The notes under the pieces are model-generated. The model made no database searches and was not told the origin of the DNA. It worked only from the letters and a program-made list of their open reading frames with translations. The translations under genes were made by a program, and so were the position numbers. This document shows, one piece after another, positions 34,819-43,676 of a DNA stretch of 64,000 nucleotides. This DNA is from Methylobacterium phyllostachyos (GTDB taxonomy: Bacteria > Pseudomonadota > Alphaproteobacteria > Rhizobiales > Beijerinckiaceae): positions 248,001 through 312,000 of the forward strand of contig NZ_FNHS01000003.1 of assembly GCF_900103445.1 (NCBI RefSeq). Reading direction: 5' to 3'. Position 1 is the stretch's first letter. The number at the start of each line of letters is the position of its first letter.

Positions 34819-35162
34819 CCGTTCCAGCCCTCGCCTTGAGCCTGCTCCTGGCCTTCTCGGGCTTCTCCGCCCTGGCCCTGAGTCTGGAACGACACCACCG
34901 CGCGGTGTTCCGTAGCCCCGTCCCCCGATCACGGCGCGGGGGACTGCGCGCCGTTGGCTCGGCGGGGCTAGCCCTCTCGTTCGCCGCCGCCGTCGCCTGC
35001 GCCGGATGGAGTTTCGGCCCGGTTCAGTGGGTCGGCTCGCTCACCGGCTCGGCCCTCGCTGTGGTCGGCCTGATCGCCTACCGGCCGACCTGGCTTCGGA
35101 CGGCCGCCCTGGCGGCCCTTCCTCTCGCCGCCCTGACCCTGCCGCTTGCTCTCCCGGGATAG
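34815..35162 (+). CDS. DUF3325 family small membrane protein
   Basis: 115 residues, start GTG 34815 within the last codons of the PepSY gene (GTGA overlap). Four hydrophobic segments are seen, with ALSLERHHRAVF between the first two and LIAYRPTWLRTAALAALPLAAL at the end. This is the DUF3325 family, the usual third member after DUF3649 and PepSY in siderophore-linked operons. Role not known; probably part of the same inner-membrane complex. The trio ends here with no clear terminator. Confidence 0.85.
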   Translation: MTVPALALSLLLAFSGFSALALSLERHHRAVFRSPVPRSRRGGLRAVGSAGLALSFAAAVACAGWSFGPVQWVGSLTGSALAVVGLIAYRPTWLRTAALAALPLAALTLPLALPG

Positions 35163-35499
35163 GAAGGCCGCCGGAGACGTGCAGCCCTCGTTCGATCGGT
35201 CACCCGGCGCACTGAACGTGATGTCTTGGCTCTAAATCACCCTGCACAGCTTGCGAAATCCGGCTGATACGGACTATTTTACTGCGCCAGCATTGTCCCC
35301 CTCGCGGTCGAAACCGGAAGGGCGTAGGATCAGGCCTCTCGCGCACTGGCCAAAAGTCCACCTTGATTCGACGGGCCAAAAGCCATTGGCTGTGAACAGA
35401 GCGGAAGCGAGGGCCCCCAATGCGCCGGGCGGTCGCGCTCCCGGCTAACGCCCAAGAGCCGCGGTTCGCGAGGCCGGGGCCAATGGAGGGAACAGAGCG
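35163..35499. other. Intergenic region before the aldehyde dehydrogenase gene
   Basis: 337 bases. Somewhat AT-richer in the middle (GGACTATTTTACTGC at about 35274), as expected of a promoter. A weak inverted repeat GCCA/TGGC occurs near 35365. I see no gene. GGAGGGAACAGAGCG precedes the aldehyde dehydrogenase ATG as a good ribosome-binding site. Confidence 0.5.
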
Positions 35500-37023
35500 A
35501 TGAACAAGCCGGAATTCCTCGGCGACTCCAAGATCCGGTCGCCCTTCTCGGCCCGCTACGAGAACTTCATCGGCGGCCAGTGGGTCGCCCCCGTGGCCGG
35601 TCGCTACTTCGAGAACACCTCGCCGATCACCGGCAAGGTGGTGTGCGAGGTCGCCCGCTCCGACGCGCAGGACGTCGAGAAGGCGCTCGACGCCGCCCAC
35701 GCCGCCAAGGAAGCCTGGGGCCGCACCGCACCGGCCGAGCGCGCCCGGATCCTCCTCAAGATGGCCGACCGGATGGAGGAAAACCTCGATCTCATCGCCC
35801 TCGCCGAGACCTGGGACAACGGCAAGCCGATCCGCGAGACGACCCACGCCGACATCCCCCTCGCCATCGATCATTTCCGCTACTTCGCCGGCTGCGTGCG
35901 CGCGCAGGAAGGCTCGATCTCCGAGATCGACCACGACACGGTCGCCTACCACTTCCACGAGCCGCTGGGCGTCGTCGGCCAGATCATCCCGTGGAACTTC
36001 CCGATCCTGATGGCGGTGTGGAAGCTGGCGCCCGCGCTCGCCGCCGGCAATTGCGTGGTGCTGAAGCCCGCCGAGCAGACCCCGGCCTCCGTGCTGGTGC
36101 TGATGGAGATCATCGGCGACCTGCTGCCCCCGGGCGTCCTCAACGTTGTCAACGGCTTCGGCCTGGAGGCCGGCAAGCCGCTGGCGTCGTCGCCGCGGAT
36201 CGCCAAGATCGCCTTCACGGGTGAGACGACCACCGGCCGCCTGATCATGCAGTACGCATCGCAGAACCTGATCCCGGTGACGCTGGAGCTCGGCGGCAAG
36301 TCGCCGAACATCTTCTTCGCCGACGTCGCCAACGAGGACGACGACTTCTTCGATAAGGCGCTTGAAGGCTTCACGATGTTCGCCCTGAACCAGGGCGAGG
36401 TCTGCACCTGCCCGAGCCGGGCACTGGTTCACGAGTCGATCTACGATCGCTTCATGGAGCGCGCGGTGAAGCGCGTCGAGGCGATCACACAGGGCTCGCC
36501 GCTGGATCCGGCCACGATGATCGGCGCCCAGGCCTCGGGCGAGCAGATGGAGAAGATCCTCTCCTACATCGACATCGGCCGGCAGGAGGGTGCACAGCTG
36601 CTCACCGGTGGTGAGCGGAACGTGAAGGACGGCGAGTTCGCCGAGGGCTTCTACGTGAAGCCGACGGTGTTCCGCGGCCACAACAAGATGCGTATCTTCC
36701 AGGAAGAGATCTTCGGGCCGGTCCTGTCGGTCACGACCTTCAAGGACGATGCCGAGGCGCTCTCGATCGCCAACGACACGCTCTACGGCCTCGGCGCCGG
36801 CGTCTGGACCCGTGACGGGACCCGCGCCTACCGCTTCGGCCGGGCGATCCAGGCCGGCCGCGTCTGGACGAACTGCTACCACGCCTATCCGGCCCACGCG
36901 GCCTTCGGCGGCTACAAGCAGTCCGGCATCGGCCGCGAGACGCACAAGATGATGCTCGATCACTACCAGCAGACCAAGAACATGCTGGTCAGCTACTCGG
37001 CCAAGAAGCTCGGTTTCTTCTGA
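35500..37023 (+). CDS. NAD-dependent aldehyde dehydrogenase
   Basis: 507-residue ALDH-superfamily enzyme oxidising an aldehyde to the acid. Catalytic Cys302 lies in [11 protein letters not shown] and the general base Glu264 in [10 protein letters not shown]; the cofactor site has IIPWNFP and the GETTTGR turn. The protein resembles the ExaC/AldB/AcoD type, which takes acetaldehyde and related short aldehydes. The C-terminus [29 protein letters not shown] is typical. DUF779, a family associated with acetaldehyde dehydrogenases, is encoded 0.9 kb downstream. In a Methylobacterium it could serve ethanol oxidation. A strong terminator follows. Confidence 0.93.
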   Translation: MNKPEFLGDSKIRSPFSARYENFIGGQWVAPVAGRYFENTSPITGKVVCEVARSDAQDVEKALDAAHAAKEAWGRTAPAERARILLKMADRMEENLDLIALAETWDNGKPIRETTHADIPLAIDHFRYFAGCVRAQEGSISEIDHDTVAYHFHEPLGVVGQIIPWNFPILMAVWKLAPALAAGNCVVLKPAEQTPASVLVLMEIIGDLLPPGVLNVVNGFGLEAGKPLASSPRIAKIAFTGETTTGRLIMQYASQNLIPVTLELGGKSPNIFFADVANEDDDFFDKALEGFTMFALNQGEVCTCPSRALVHESIYDRFMERAVKRVEAITQGSPLDPATMIGAQASGEQMEKILSYIDIGRQEGAQLLTGGERNVKDGEFAEGFYVKPTVFRGHNKMRIFQEEIFGPVLSVTTFKDDAEALSIANDTLYGLGAGVWTRDGTRAYRFGRAIQAGRVWTNCYHAYPAHAAFGGYKQSGIGRETHKMMLDHYQQTKNMLVSYSAKKLGFF

Positions 37024-37057
37024 GCTTCTGCCCGGGTTAAACCCCCCGAGACAACTT

Positions 37058-37086
37058 AGCCCCGGCCTCACGGCCGGGGCTTTTTG
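37058..37086 (+). terminator. Rho-independent terminator of the aldehyde dehydrogenase gene
   Basis: AGCCCCGGCC pairs perfectly with GGCCGGGGCT around TCAC, followed by TTTTT. It begins 35 bases after the stop. Confidence 0.92.
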
Positions 37087-37096
37087 GATATCGGGG

Positions 37097-37426
37097 TCAG
37101 TGCTTCAGGCAGGACGCGGCGATCGCAGCGGATTTCCGGTCGTGGAGGCTGATGGTGCGGTCCGCCACGCTCCGCCGAACCTCCTCGCCCTCGTTGGCTT
37201 CCGCCCTTTCGAGTTCCCAGAGCCGGTCTTTCACAGCTCCGTCGGCGTAGCAGTTACAGAACGCGGCCTTATCCGCGATCGTGGCATCGGGCGGAGCGAT
37301 CCAGTCGGTGTGGTTCAGGCAGGTGCGCAGCTCAGCCTCCCGCGCCGGCGCGTTGACATCCTCACGCGCCACAACAGGGGCGCTCGCCATGATGGCGAGC
37401 AGCAGGACGACGAACCGGCGGCTCAA
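37097..37426 (-). CDS. Small exported protein with Cys pairs
   Basis: 109 residues. The start is a TTG at 37426 that overlaps the TGA stop of the upstream gene (TTGA), giving a convincing signal peptide: SRRFVVLLLAIMASAPVVA, cleavage before REDV. The mature part has four cysteines (RTCLNHTDW, AAFCNCYADG, AASCLKH) which could form two disulphides, and a central helix rich in Glu/Arg. I do not recognise the family. Coupled to the 37423-37719 gene, so both probably function together in the periplasm. An ATG 12 codons in would remove most of the signal. Confidence 0.7.
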   Translation of the reverse strand: MSRRFVVLLLAIMASAPVVAREDVNAPAREAELRTCLNHTDWIAPPDATIADKAAFCNCYADGAVKDRLWELERAEANEGEEVRRSVADRTISLHDRKSAAIAASCLKH

Positions 37427-37719
37427 TAGACGCCGTACCCGAAACCCTCGTAGGGCACGTTCGCGATGGAGCCGGGTGGCATGGGGCCAGCATCGGCGCT
37501 GACGGACGGGATATCGTCGGGCGGCCCGTCCCAGCCGACGACGCCCATCGGGTTGTCGGGGGTGACGTTCGGATTGCCGGCCACGCGCCAGGCATGCTGC
37601 ATGAACAGTGGCTGGTTGTGCGGCTGCACCCGCAGCGTCAGCGGGTCGGCCCCGGCCGGGCTCGCCGCGAAGGTGGCCAGCAAGAGGGCGAGGCAGGGTA
37701 AGGTTCTGCGTGAGATCAT
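37423..37719 (-). CDS. Small exported protein of unknown function
   Basis: 98 residues with a signal peptide (MISRRTLPCLALLLATFAASPAGA, cleavage before DPLT). The mature 74 residues are Pro-, Asn- and Gly-rich (LRVQPHNQPLFMQHAWRVAGN and DNPMGVVGWDGPPDDIPSV) and lack Cys. The start at ATG 37719 is chosen for the signal sequence; the open frame extends further but as low-quality sequence. It overlaps by 4 bp the downstream Cys-containing exported protein. Family not recognised. The pair lies between an aldehyde dehydrogenase gene and its typical DUF779 companion, on the opposite strand. Confidence 0.7.
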   Translation of the reverse strand: MISRRTLPCLALLLATFAASPAGADPLTLRVQPHNQPLFMQHAWRVAGNPNVTPDNPMGVVGWDGPPDDIPSVSADAGPMPPGSIANVPYEGFGYGVY

Positions 37720-37881
37720 GGCGTCGATCAGCCCAGTGGGCTCTCCGTTTCGCCCGAGAGGGGCGTTCTGGGCGAGCAACGCGGCAGAGGGCGATCCGGC
37801 ACCAGCTTGGCCGGTAGCCGGGCGTGAATGTGGAAATCCCACGGGGGAACAGCATATCCCTTCAAAGAACGGGAGGGCAGC

Positions 37882-38307
37882 ATGAGCTTGGACGCGATGG
37901 TTGAAGTGTCGACTGCGGAGCAGGTCGGCGCTGACGGCACGCCGCTGCGGGTGACCGCGACGCCGAAGGCCCTGGAACTCATCGAGGAGCTTCGATCGGA
38001 ATACGGCCCCGTCATGTTCCACCAGTCGGGCGGCTGCTGCGACGGCTCCTCGCCGATGTGCTATCCCGTCGGTGATTTCCTGGTGAGCGACGGCGACGTC
38101 CACCTGGGCACGGTCGGCGGCGCGGATTTCTTCATCAGCCGATCGCAATTCGCGGTTTGGAAGCACACTCACCTGATCCTCGATGTGGTGCCGGGGCGCG
38201 GCGGCATGTTCTCACTGGAGAACGGCCGCGAGAAGCGCTTCCACATCCGCTCCCGGCTCTTCTCGGATGCCGAGAATCGCGCCCTCGACGGCGCCTGCAA
38301 ACTCTGA
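37882..38307 (+). CDS. DUF779 family protein (acetaldehyde dehydrogenase-associated)
   Basis: 141 residues of DUF779. Hallmarks: MFHQSGGCCDGSSPMCYPVGDF with a Cys-Cys pair and a third Cys, then LGTVGGADFFISRSQFAVWKHTHLILDVVPGRGGMFSLEN. Genes of this family commonly adjoin ExaC-like aldehyde dehydrogenases, and one lies 0.9 kb upstream here. No enzymatic role is known to me. The ATG at 37882 follows GGGAGGG at a good distance. It starts a three-gene unit with the carboxymuconolactone decarboxylase-like gene 13 bp later and the cupin gene. Confidence 0.9.
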   Translation: MSLDAMVEVSTAEQVGADGTPLRVTATPKALELIEELRSEYGPVMFHQSGGCCDGSSPMCYPVGDFLVSDGDVHLGTVGGADFFISRSQFAVWKHTHLILDVVPGRGGMFSLENGREKRFHIRSRLFSDAENRALDGACKL

Positions 38308-38320
38308 GGGACACTCCGCC

Positions 38321-38734
38321 ATGGCGACCGTGAGGCTCTGGAGCGATGCCGAGGCCGAGGCGGATCCGCGGGTGCGGGCGGTCTTCGCGGATATCCGGGC
38401 GACCCGCGGCTCGGACTTCATCAACAACTTCTGGCGCGGACTCGCCAACGATCCCACCCTGTTGGAGCGGACTTGGAGCAGTCTCAAGGTCGTCATGGGG
38501 CCGGGCACGCTCGATCCGCTGACCAAGGAACTGGTCTACATCGCGGTTTCGATCGCCAACGGCTGCCCTTACTGCATTCACTCGCACACGGCCGCGGCGC
38601 GGGCGAAGGGCTTGACGCCGGAACAGCATGGCGAGTTCCTGGCGATCGTCGGCATGGCGAACCAGACGAACGCGCTGGTCAACGGCATGCAGATCCCCGT
38701 CGATCCGGCCTTCAGAGTGGAGGAGGGTTCATGA
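38321..38734 (+). CDS. Carboxymuconolactone decarboxylase/AhpD-family protein
   Basis: 137 residues of the CMD/AhpD all-helical family. The redox pair Cys-Pro-Tyr-Cys (NGCPYCIHSHTAAARAKG) with a downstream His matches peroxidase-type (AhpD-like) members rather than true decarboxylases. Likely a thiol-dependent oxidoreductase of unknown electron donor. The ATG at 38321 is 13 bp after the DUF779 stop, and its own stop overlaps the cupin start by 4 bp (ATGA). Context suggests a role in aldehyde or peroxide detoxification beside the aldehyde dehydrogenase (inference). Confidence 0.9.
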   Translation: MATVRLWSDAEAEADPRVRAVFADIRATRGSDFINNFWRGLANDPTLLERTWSSLKVVMGPGTLDPLTKELVYIAVSIANGCPYCIHSHTAAARAKGLTPEQHGEFLAIVGMANQTNALVNGMQIPVDPAFRVEEGS

Positions 38735-39171
38735 GCTCCGGATCCGAGATGCAGAAACCCGGTCTGCGGGTGGTGCACGAGAGTGCACCGTTCCGCGGCA
38801 AGCAGGGGCACCTCTACCGCCCGGCGATCTCGGCCGAGGCCGTCGGCGCCAAGGCCCTGCACATGCAACTTCTGGAAATCCCGCCCGGCGAGCGGGCCCA
38901 CGCGCACAAGCACGAATCGCACGAGACGGCGATCTATGTCCTGTCGGGCGTGTCGGGCTGCTTCTGGGGCGAGCGCCTGGAACACCACGCCATCGCGGGT
39001 GCCGGCGAGTTCGTCTACATCGCCGCCGACGTGCCGCACCTGCCCTATAACCGCAGCCGCACGGAGCCGGTCACCGCGGTCATCGCCCGCACCGACCCGA
39101 ACGAGCAGGAGAGCGTCGTCCTCCTGCCGGAGCTGGAAGCCGGAGTCGATTGGTCGAAGGCCGAGGGCTAG
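38731..39171 (+). CDS. Cupin-domain protein
   Basis: 146 residues of single cupin fold. Motif 1 has H-x-H-x-H-E-(x)-E-like residues (RAHAHKHESHETAIYVLSG) and motif 2 GAGEFVYIAADVPHLPYN; together they would bind one metal ion. Such small cupins include isomerases, dioxygenases and sensors, so the reaction cannot be named. It is the last gene of the DUF779 - CMD-like - cupin unit (4-bp overlap), and is convergent with the Sel1-repeat gene only 4 bp away. Confidence 0.9.
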   Translation: MSSGSEMQKPGLRVVHESAPFRGKQGHLYRPAISAEAVGAKALHMQLLEIPPGERAHAHKHESHETAIYVLSGVSGCFWGERLEHHAIAGAGEFVYIAADVPHLPYNRSRTEPVTAVIARTDPNEQESVVLLPELEAGVDWSKAEG

Positions 39172-39175
39172 CGAC

Positions 39176-40216
39176 TCAGCGCTGCTCGATCCGTTCGTTG
39201 GCCAATCGTTCGGCACGGGTCCGTTCGTCGGCGGAGAGGCCGGAGAGTGTCTGGTCGAGCCACGCATCCGACAGGCCCTGGCCGGCGGCAGCAAGATTCC
39301 AGGCCGCGGCCTCCACCGGGTTCTTCGCAACGCCGCGGCCGACCGCGTAGAGCCGCGCGATCCGATTCTGTGCGATCGCGTTACCCCGCGACGCCGAGTG
39401 CAGGAAGTAGCGGGCCGCCGAGCGCTCGTCCTTGGTCACGCCAATGCCGTTGAACAGCAGGATCGCGTACTCGACCTCGCTGGCGAGATCGCCGTTGTCG
39501 GCGCCGCGGCGGAACAGTTCCGCGGCCTTGGACGGATCCTTGGGTACGCCGCGCCCCTGAAGGTAGAGCACGCCGAGGTCATGCTGGGCCGGCCCGATCT
39601 CGGCATCGGCGGCCTTGCGGAACTGCGCGGCGGCTGCCGCCTCGTCGGCCGCGTTGCCGGTGCCGATCAGGATCAGGCCGAGATTGTAGGCGGCCGTCGG
39701 CGAGCCGTGGGCCGTGGCCTGCTCCAGCCAGCGTCGGCCCGCCTTCGCATCCTTCGGCACGCCGCGGCCGTCGAGGGCCATGAGGCCCAGGGACGACATG
39801 GCGGCGGCGTCGTTCTGGGCCGCGGCCAGCCGGTACCACTCGGCGGCCTTAACCGGGTCCTGTTTGACGCCGAGGCCCTGGTTATAGAGTTCACCGAGGA
39901 GCGTCATTGCGGCGGCGTCCTTCGGGTTCGCCTCGATGCGTTTGGTCGCCTCCCGGAAGGCCGTGACGTATTGGCCCCGCTGATAGGCACCGTAGGCGAG
40001 ATCGACCGGTTGCCCGTTGGCCGGCGGTACGGCGCCGCGTGTGTAGTTCTTGGTATACGGGCTCGGCAGCTCCGGCATCGGCTTCTTGCCGGGCGTGGTG
40101 CTGGTTCCGTCGGACGGTGGCACAGGGCTTTTGGCGGGATCGAACGGTCCCGCCGCCCCCCAGGCCGGCAGCGCCAGGAGCGCGAAAGCGAGGGCCGGGT
40201 AGGCGATCCGCTTCAT
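39176..40216 (-). CDS. Exported Sel1-repeat protein
   Basis: 346 residues with a signal peptide (MKRIAYPALAFALLALPAWG) and about six Sel1-type repeats from residue 105 on, e.g. LLGELYNQGLGVKQDPVKAAEWYRLAA, LGLMALDGRGVPKDAKAGRRWLEQA and LGVLYLQGRGVPKDPSKAAELFRRGA. Likely a periplasmic scaffold binding other proteins. It overlaps the ThiE-like gene by 4 bp and lies at the end of the gap-pgk-fba operon. Such proteins occur in the same place in other alphaproteobacteria (from memory), but no link to glycolysis is known. Confidence 0.9.
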   Translation of the reverse strand: MKRIAYPALAFALLALPAWGAAGPFDPAKSPVPPSDGTSTTPGKKPMPELPSPYTKNYTRGAVPPANGQPVDLAYGAYQRGQYVTAFREATKRIEANPKDAAAMTLLGELYNQGLGVKQDPVKAAEWYRLAAAQNDAAAMSSLGLMALDGRGVPKDAKAGRRWLEQATAHGSPTAAYNLGLILIGTGNAADEAAAAAQFRKAADAEIGPAQHDLGVLYLQGRGVPKDPSKAAELFRRGADNGDLASEVEYAILLFNGIGVTKDERSAARYFLHSASRGNAIAQNRIARLYAVGRGVAKNPVEAAAWNLAAAGQGLSDAWLDQTLSGLSADERTRAERLANERIEQR

Positions 40217-40860
40217 CGCACCGGCGCCTGCTGGAGGGCCTTCTGCACCTGCTCGACGGCCGCACTATCGGCCAGCCACAGCGTGCTCTCGAGGCCGATG
40301 AATTCCGCCCCCGTCGCAACCAGAGGCTCGACCGCTTCGGCGCTCGTCGCGACGGCGATGCAGGGAGTCTCGAAGATCTCGACCCACCACGAGACACGCG
40401 CCAAAACCGTGTCGGCCTCGGGCGCGACGCCGTCCGGATAGAGGCCGCCGAACATCAGGTAGTCGATGCCCGCCTCGCCGGCCTCCATGGCGGCGTGCTT
40501 CGTCTCCACGCCCCCCGCGCCCAGGATACGGCCATCACGCAGCCGCTCCCGCATGTCTTTCAGATCGCGGGGCTTATCGATGTGGACGCCGTCGGCGCCC
40601 CCGCGGATCGCCACCGCAGCCAGATCGCCGGTGAAGCCCGGGCAGGCCACAACCAGCGCCGCCCCATGCTCCTGCGCCACCGGCGCGACCTGCTTGACGC
40701 GCGCAGTCAGCCCGCGCTCGTCGGTGGCCGCAAGGCGCAGGATGACGGCCGCGACATCCCCGATGCCGCAGGCAGCCCTAAGGGCCGTGACGAAACCGTC
40801 CATGCCCTCCGCATCGAGGCCGTGGGGCCCGATCAGGGCGAGGCGAGCTCTGTTACTCAT
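40213..40860 (-). CDS. Thiamine-phosphate synthase-like protein
   Basis: 215 residues with the ThiE-type TIM barrel: AALVVACPGF, AIRGGADGVHID, LGAGGVETKHAAMEAGEAGIDYLMFGGLYPDG. True ThiE joins the pyrimidine and thiazole halves of thiamine. Here two active-site features are altered: the GPxFPTxTK loop reads GGLYPDGVAPEA, and the usual GxS in the pyrophosphate loop is changed. It may therefore be a paralogue with a different reaction. Located 18 bp after fba and overlapping the Sel1 gene, so it is part of the glycolytic operon, not of a thiamine locus. Confidence 0.78.
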   Translation of the reverse strand: MSNRARLALIGPHGLDAEGMDGFVTALRAACGIGDVAAVILRLAATDERGLTARVKQVAPVAQEHGAALVVACPGFTGDLAAVAIRGGADGVHIDKPRDLKDMRERLRDGRILGAGGVETKHAAMEAGEAGIDYLMFGGLYPDGVAPEADTVLARVSWWVEIFETPCIAVATSAEAVEPLVATGAEFIGLESTLWLADSAAVEQVQKALQQAPVR

Positions 40861-40878
40861 CGCGACGGGAACGCCTGC

Positions 40879-41949
40879 TCAGCGAGCGCCGATCTTCGGA
40901 TCGAGGGCGCCGCTCGCATAGCGCTTGGCCATCTCGGCCACCGAGATCGGCCGGATCTTCGACCCCTTGCCGGCCGTGCCGAACTCCTCGAAGCGCTGCT
41001 TGCACAGCTTCGTCATCGCTTCCATGGCGGGCTTGAGATACTTGCGCGGATCGAACTCGGACGGGTTCTCGGTGAGGACCTTCCGGATCTGACCGGTCAT
41101 CGCCATGCGGTTGTCGGTGTCGATGTTGATCTTCCGCACACCGTGCTTGATGCCGCGCTGGATCTCCTCGACCGGCACACCCCAGGTCGGCTTCATCTGG
41201 CCGCCATACTGGTTGATGATGTCCTGCAGATCCTGCGGCACCGAGGAGGAGCCGTGCATCACGAGGTGGGTCGTCGGCAGGCGGCGGTGGATCTCCTCGA
41301 TCACGTTCATCGCCAGCACCTCGCCGTCGGGCTTGCGCGTGAACTTGTAGGCGCCGTGGCTTGTGCCCATCGCCACCGCGAGCGCATCGACCTTGGTGGC
41401 CTCGACGAACTTCACCGCCTCGTCCGGGTCGGTCAGGAGCTGATCGTGGCTCAAGGTGCCCTCGGCGCCATGACCATCCTCAGCCTCGCCCTGGCCGCTC
41501 TCCAGCGAGCCGAGCACGCCCAACTCGCCCTCCACCGAAACGCCGGCCCAATGGGCCATCTTGGTGACGTTGCGGGTGATCTCGACGTTGTAGTTGTAGT
41601 CAGCCGGGGTCTTGCCGTCGGCCTTCAGCGAGCCGTCCATCATCACCGAGGTAAATCCGTACTGGATCGCCGTGGCGCAGGTCGCTTCGTTGTTGCCGTG
41701 GTCGAGGTGCATGCAGACCGGGATGTGCGGGTAGATCTCGACGAGGCCGTCGATCAGCTTGGCCAGCACGACGTCGTTGGCGTAGGCGCGGGCGCCGCGG
41801 CTTGCCTGAAGGATCACCGGCGAATCGGTAGCATCGGCGGCCGCCATGATGGCGAGCCCCTGCTCCATGTTGTTCAGGTTGAAGGCGGGCACGCCGTACT
41901 CGTGCTCAGCGGCGTGATCGAGGAGTTGCCGGAGGGTGATGCGTGCCAT
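40879..41949 (-). CDS. fba: Class II fructose-bisphosphate aldolase
   Basis: Zinc-dependent cleavage of fructose 1,6-bisphosphate (or sedoheptulose bisphosphate) to triose phosphates. The zinc-binding histidines are in [10 protein letters not shown] and GTSHGAYKF, with the acidic DH pair typical of class [18 protein letters not shown] and [16 protein letters not shown] are conserved. The 356 residues fit the CbbA type. It lies in the gap - coiled-coil protein - pgk - small ORF - fba - ThiE-like - Sel1 unit. In Methylobacterium this operon serves gluconeogenesis and pentose-phosphate regeneration from C3 units (inference). Confidence 0.95.
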   Translation of the reverse strand: MARITLRQLLDHAAEHEYGVPAFNLNNMEQGLAIMAAADATDSPVILQASRGARAYANDVVLAKLIDGLVEIYPHIPVCMHLDHGNNEATCATAIQYGFTSVMMDGSLKADGKTPADYNYNVEITRNVTKMAHWAGVSVEGELGVLGSLESGQGEAEDGHGAEGTLSHDQLLTDPDEAVKFVEATKVDALAVAMGTSHGAYKFTRKPDGEVLAMNVIEEIHRRLPTTHLVMHGSSSVPQDLQDIINQYGGQMKPTWGVPVEEIQRGIKHGVRKINIDTDNRMAMTGQIRKVLTENPSEFDPRKYLKPAMEAMTKLCKQRFEEFGTAGKGSKIRPISVAEMAKRYASGALDPKIGAR

Positions 41950-42220
41950 CGTGCCTGTCTTCCCGTTTCCGTGTGGCCGTCTGCCCGATCGCCGGTCGTG
42001 GCGCGGAGCTCTCAGCTGAGCTGTATCGCCCCGGTCTGCCGAGAGCTTCGCTTTCGGTCAATCTCCGCAGCCGAACTGAGCATTTCACACCGGATAAATC
42101 TCACCTGCCCAGCTCTCTAGAGCCGCAACGCGTTGCCCGACTGCGTTGACCCGTGCGTCGAAACCGCCCGCCCTGCCGGGCATCTTCAGCATGCCCGCGA
42201 CCTGGCGCCAATCCTGAATC

Positions 42221-42361
42221 TCAGCGCCTCTTGAGATCGAGACGATCGATCCGACCGTCAAGCCTCTCGACATGCGAGATCGCCCGCACCCCGAGCTCTG
42301 CAAGGGTTGCCTGGATGCGGTTCAGGATCTCGTCAGTCGCGTTTTCGAGGTCGTGTCCCAT
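42221..42361 (-). CDS. Small hypothetical protein between pgk and fba
   Basis: 46 residues (MGHDLENATDEILNRIQAT, ending GRIDRLDLKRR), an amphipathic, charged helix-rich peptide. It starts 78 bp after the pgk stop, and ATG 42361 has GAGG 8 bases upstream. Composition is consistent with coding, and it lies inside a tight operon, but no family is known and a chance frame is possible. A longer reading from 42430 adds Cys/Pro-rich residues and is less likely. Confidence 0.45.
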   Translation of the reverse strand: MGHDLENATDEILNRIQATLAELGVRAISHVERLDGRIDRLDLKRR

Positions 42362-42439
42362 CGCCTCGCCGCCCGGCTGGCACCGATCGGTCGTGCAGAT
42401 GGGGTCAGCGTCGACCGGGGGAGGGAGCAAGGCGCCAGC

Positions 42440-43642
42440 TCAGTTCCCGGCGCGCAGAGCCTCGACGCCCGGCAGCGCCTTGCCTTCCAACCATTCGAGA
42501 AAGGCACCGCCCGCTGTCGAGACGTAGGTGAAGGCCTGCGCCACACCCGCGTGATTGAGGGCGGCCACGGTATCGCCGCCACCCGCCACCGAGACGAGGT
42601 GCCCGTCCTTCGTCCGCGCGGCCGCGTGTTTGGCGGCGGCAACGGTGGCGGCGTCGAAGGGGGCCAATTCGAACGCGCCCAGCGGGCCGTTCCACACCAG
42701 GGTCTTCGCATCGTCGATGGCAGCGTTGATCTCGGCCACCGAGCGCGGGCCGGCATCGAGGATCATGCTCGCCTCGGGCACGGCGTCGACCGGCACGGTC
42801 TCATGCGGCGCCTGAGCCTTGAACTCCGAGGCGGCGACTGCGTCCACCGGCAGAATGATCCGGCAACCGGCCTTCTCGGCCGCCGCCAGGATCCGGGTGG
42901 CGGTTTCGGCGAGGTCCTTCTCGCAGAGCGACTTGCCGACCGCCTTGCCCTGCGCGTGCAGGAACGTATTGGCCATGCCGCCGCCGATCACCAGCATGTC
43001 GACCTTGGCGACGAGGTTTTCGAGGAGGTCAATCTTGGACGAGACCTTGGCGCCGCCGACGAGCGCGATCACCGGGCGCTGTGGCGATTCCAGGCCCTTG
43101 GTCAAAGCGTCGAGCTCGGCCTGCATCTCGCGGCCGGCATAGGCCGGCAGCCGGTGCGCCAGCCCCTCCGTGGAGGCATGGGCCCGGTGGGCCGCCGAGA
43201 ACGCCTCGTTGACGTAGACATCGCCGTTGGCCGCGAGCGCATCGGCGAAGGCCGAGTCATTCTTTTCCTCGCCCGCGTGATAGCGGGTGTTCTCGAGGAG
43301 CAGCACGTCGCCGTCTTTGAGCGCCGCCACCGCCTTGGCGGCCTCCTCGCCGATGCAGTCGGGCGCGAAGGCTACGTTCCGCCCCAGGGCGGTCCCGAGC
43401 GCCGGCACCACCGGCTCCAGGGAATCCTTCGGCTCCCGCTTGCCCTTCGGCCGGCCGAAATGGGCGAGCAGGATCACCTTGGCGCCGCGCTCCGCGACCT
43501 CACGGATTGTCGGGGCAACGCGCTCGATGCGGGTCGCGTCCGTGACGCGCCCGTTCTCCATGGGCACGTTCAGATCGACGCGCATGAGGACCCGCTTGCC
43601 CGTCAGGGAGCCGGCATCGTCGAGGGTGCGGAAGGCGCTCAT
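42440..43642 (-). CDS. pgk: Phosphoglycerate kinase
   Basis: Transfers phosphate between 1,3-bisphosphoglycerate and ADP. The N-terminal signature [16 protein letters not shown], the triose site [10 protein letters not shown], the hinge region [20 protein letters not shown], and the C-terminal nucleotide loop [15 protein letters not shown] are all present. 400 residues, standard. It sits in the middle of the leftward operon: 34 bp after the coiled-coil membrane protein gene and before fba. The unit is led by gap, encoding the preceding enzyme. Confidence 0.97.
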   Translation of the reverse strand: MSAFRTLDDAGSLTGKRVLMRVDLNVPMENGRVTDATRIERVAPTIREVAERGAKVILLAHFGRPKGKREPKDSLEPVVPALGTALGRNVAFAPDCIGEEAAKAVAALKDGDVLLLENTRYHAGEEKNDSAFADALAANGDVYVNEAFSAAHRAHASTEGLAHRLPAYAGREMQAELDALTKGLESPQRPVIALVGGAKVSSKIDLLENLVAKVDMLVIGGGMANTFLHAQGKAVGKSLCEKDLAETATRILAAAEKAGCRIILPVDAVAASEFKAQAPHETVPVDAVPEASMILDAGPRSVAEINAAIDDAKTLVWNGPLGAFELAPFDAATVAAAKHAAARTKDGHLVSVAGGGDTVAALNHAGVAQAFTYVSTAGGAFLEWLEGKALPGVEALRAGN

Positions 43643-43676
43643 GCGGTCTGGTGAGGTCCTGTGCAGGAGAGGGGGC

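Noticed and set aside
35200..37071. A 623-residue open frame on the minus strand opposite the aldehyde dehydrogenase gene
   Set aside because: It is antisense to a gene with intact catalytic residues, is Arg/His/Leu/Asp-rich as expected for the reverse of GC-rich codons, and resembles no family.
38473..38730. An upstream extension of the cupin frame
   Set aside because: It lies inside the AhpD-like gene in another frame; the ATG at 38731 overlaps the previous stop as ATGA and gives a complete cupin.
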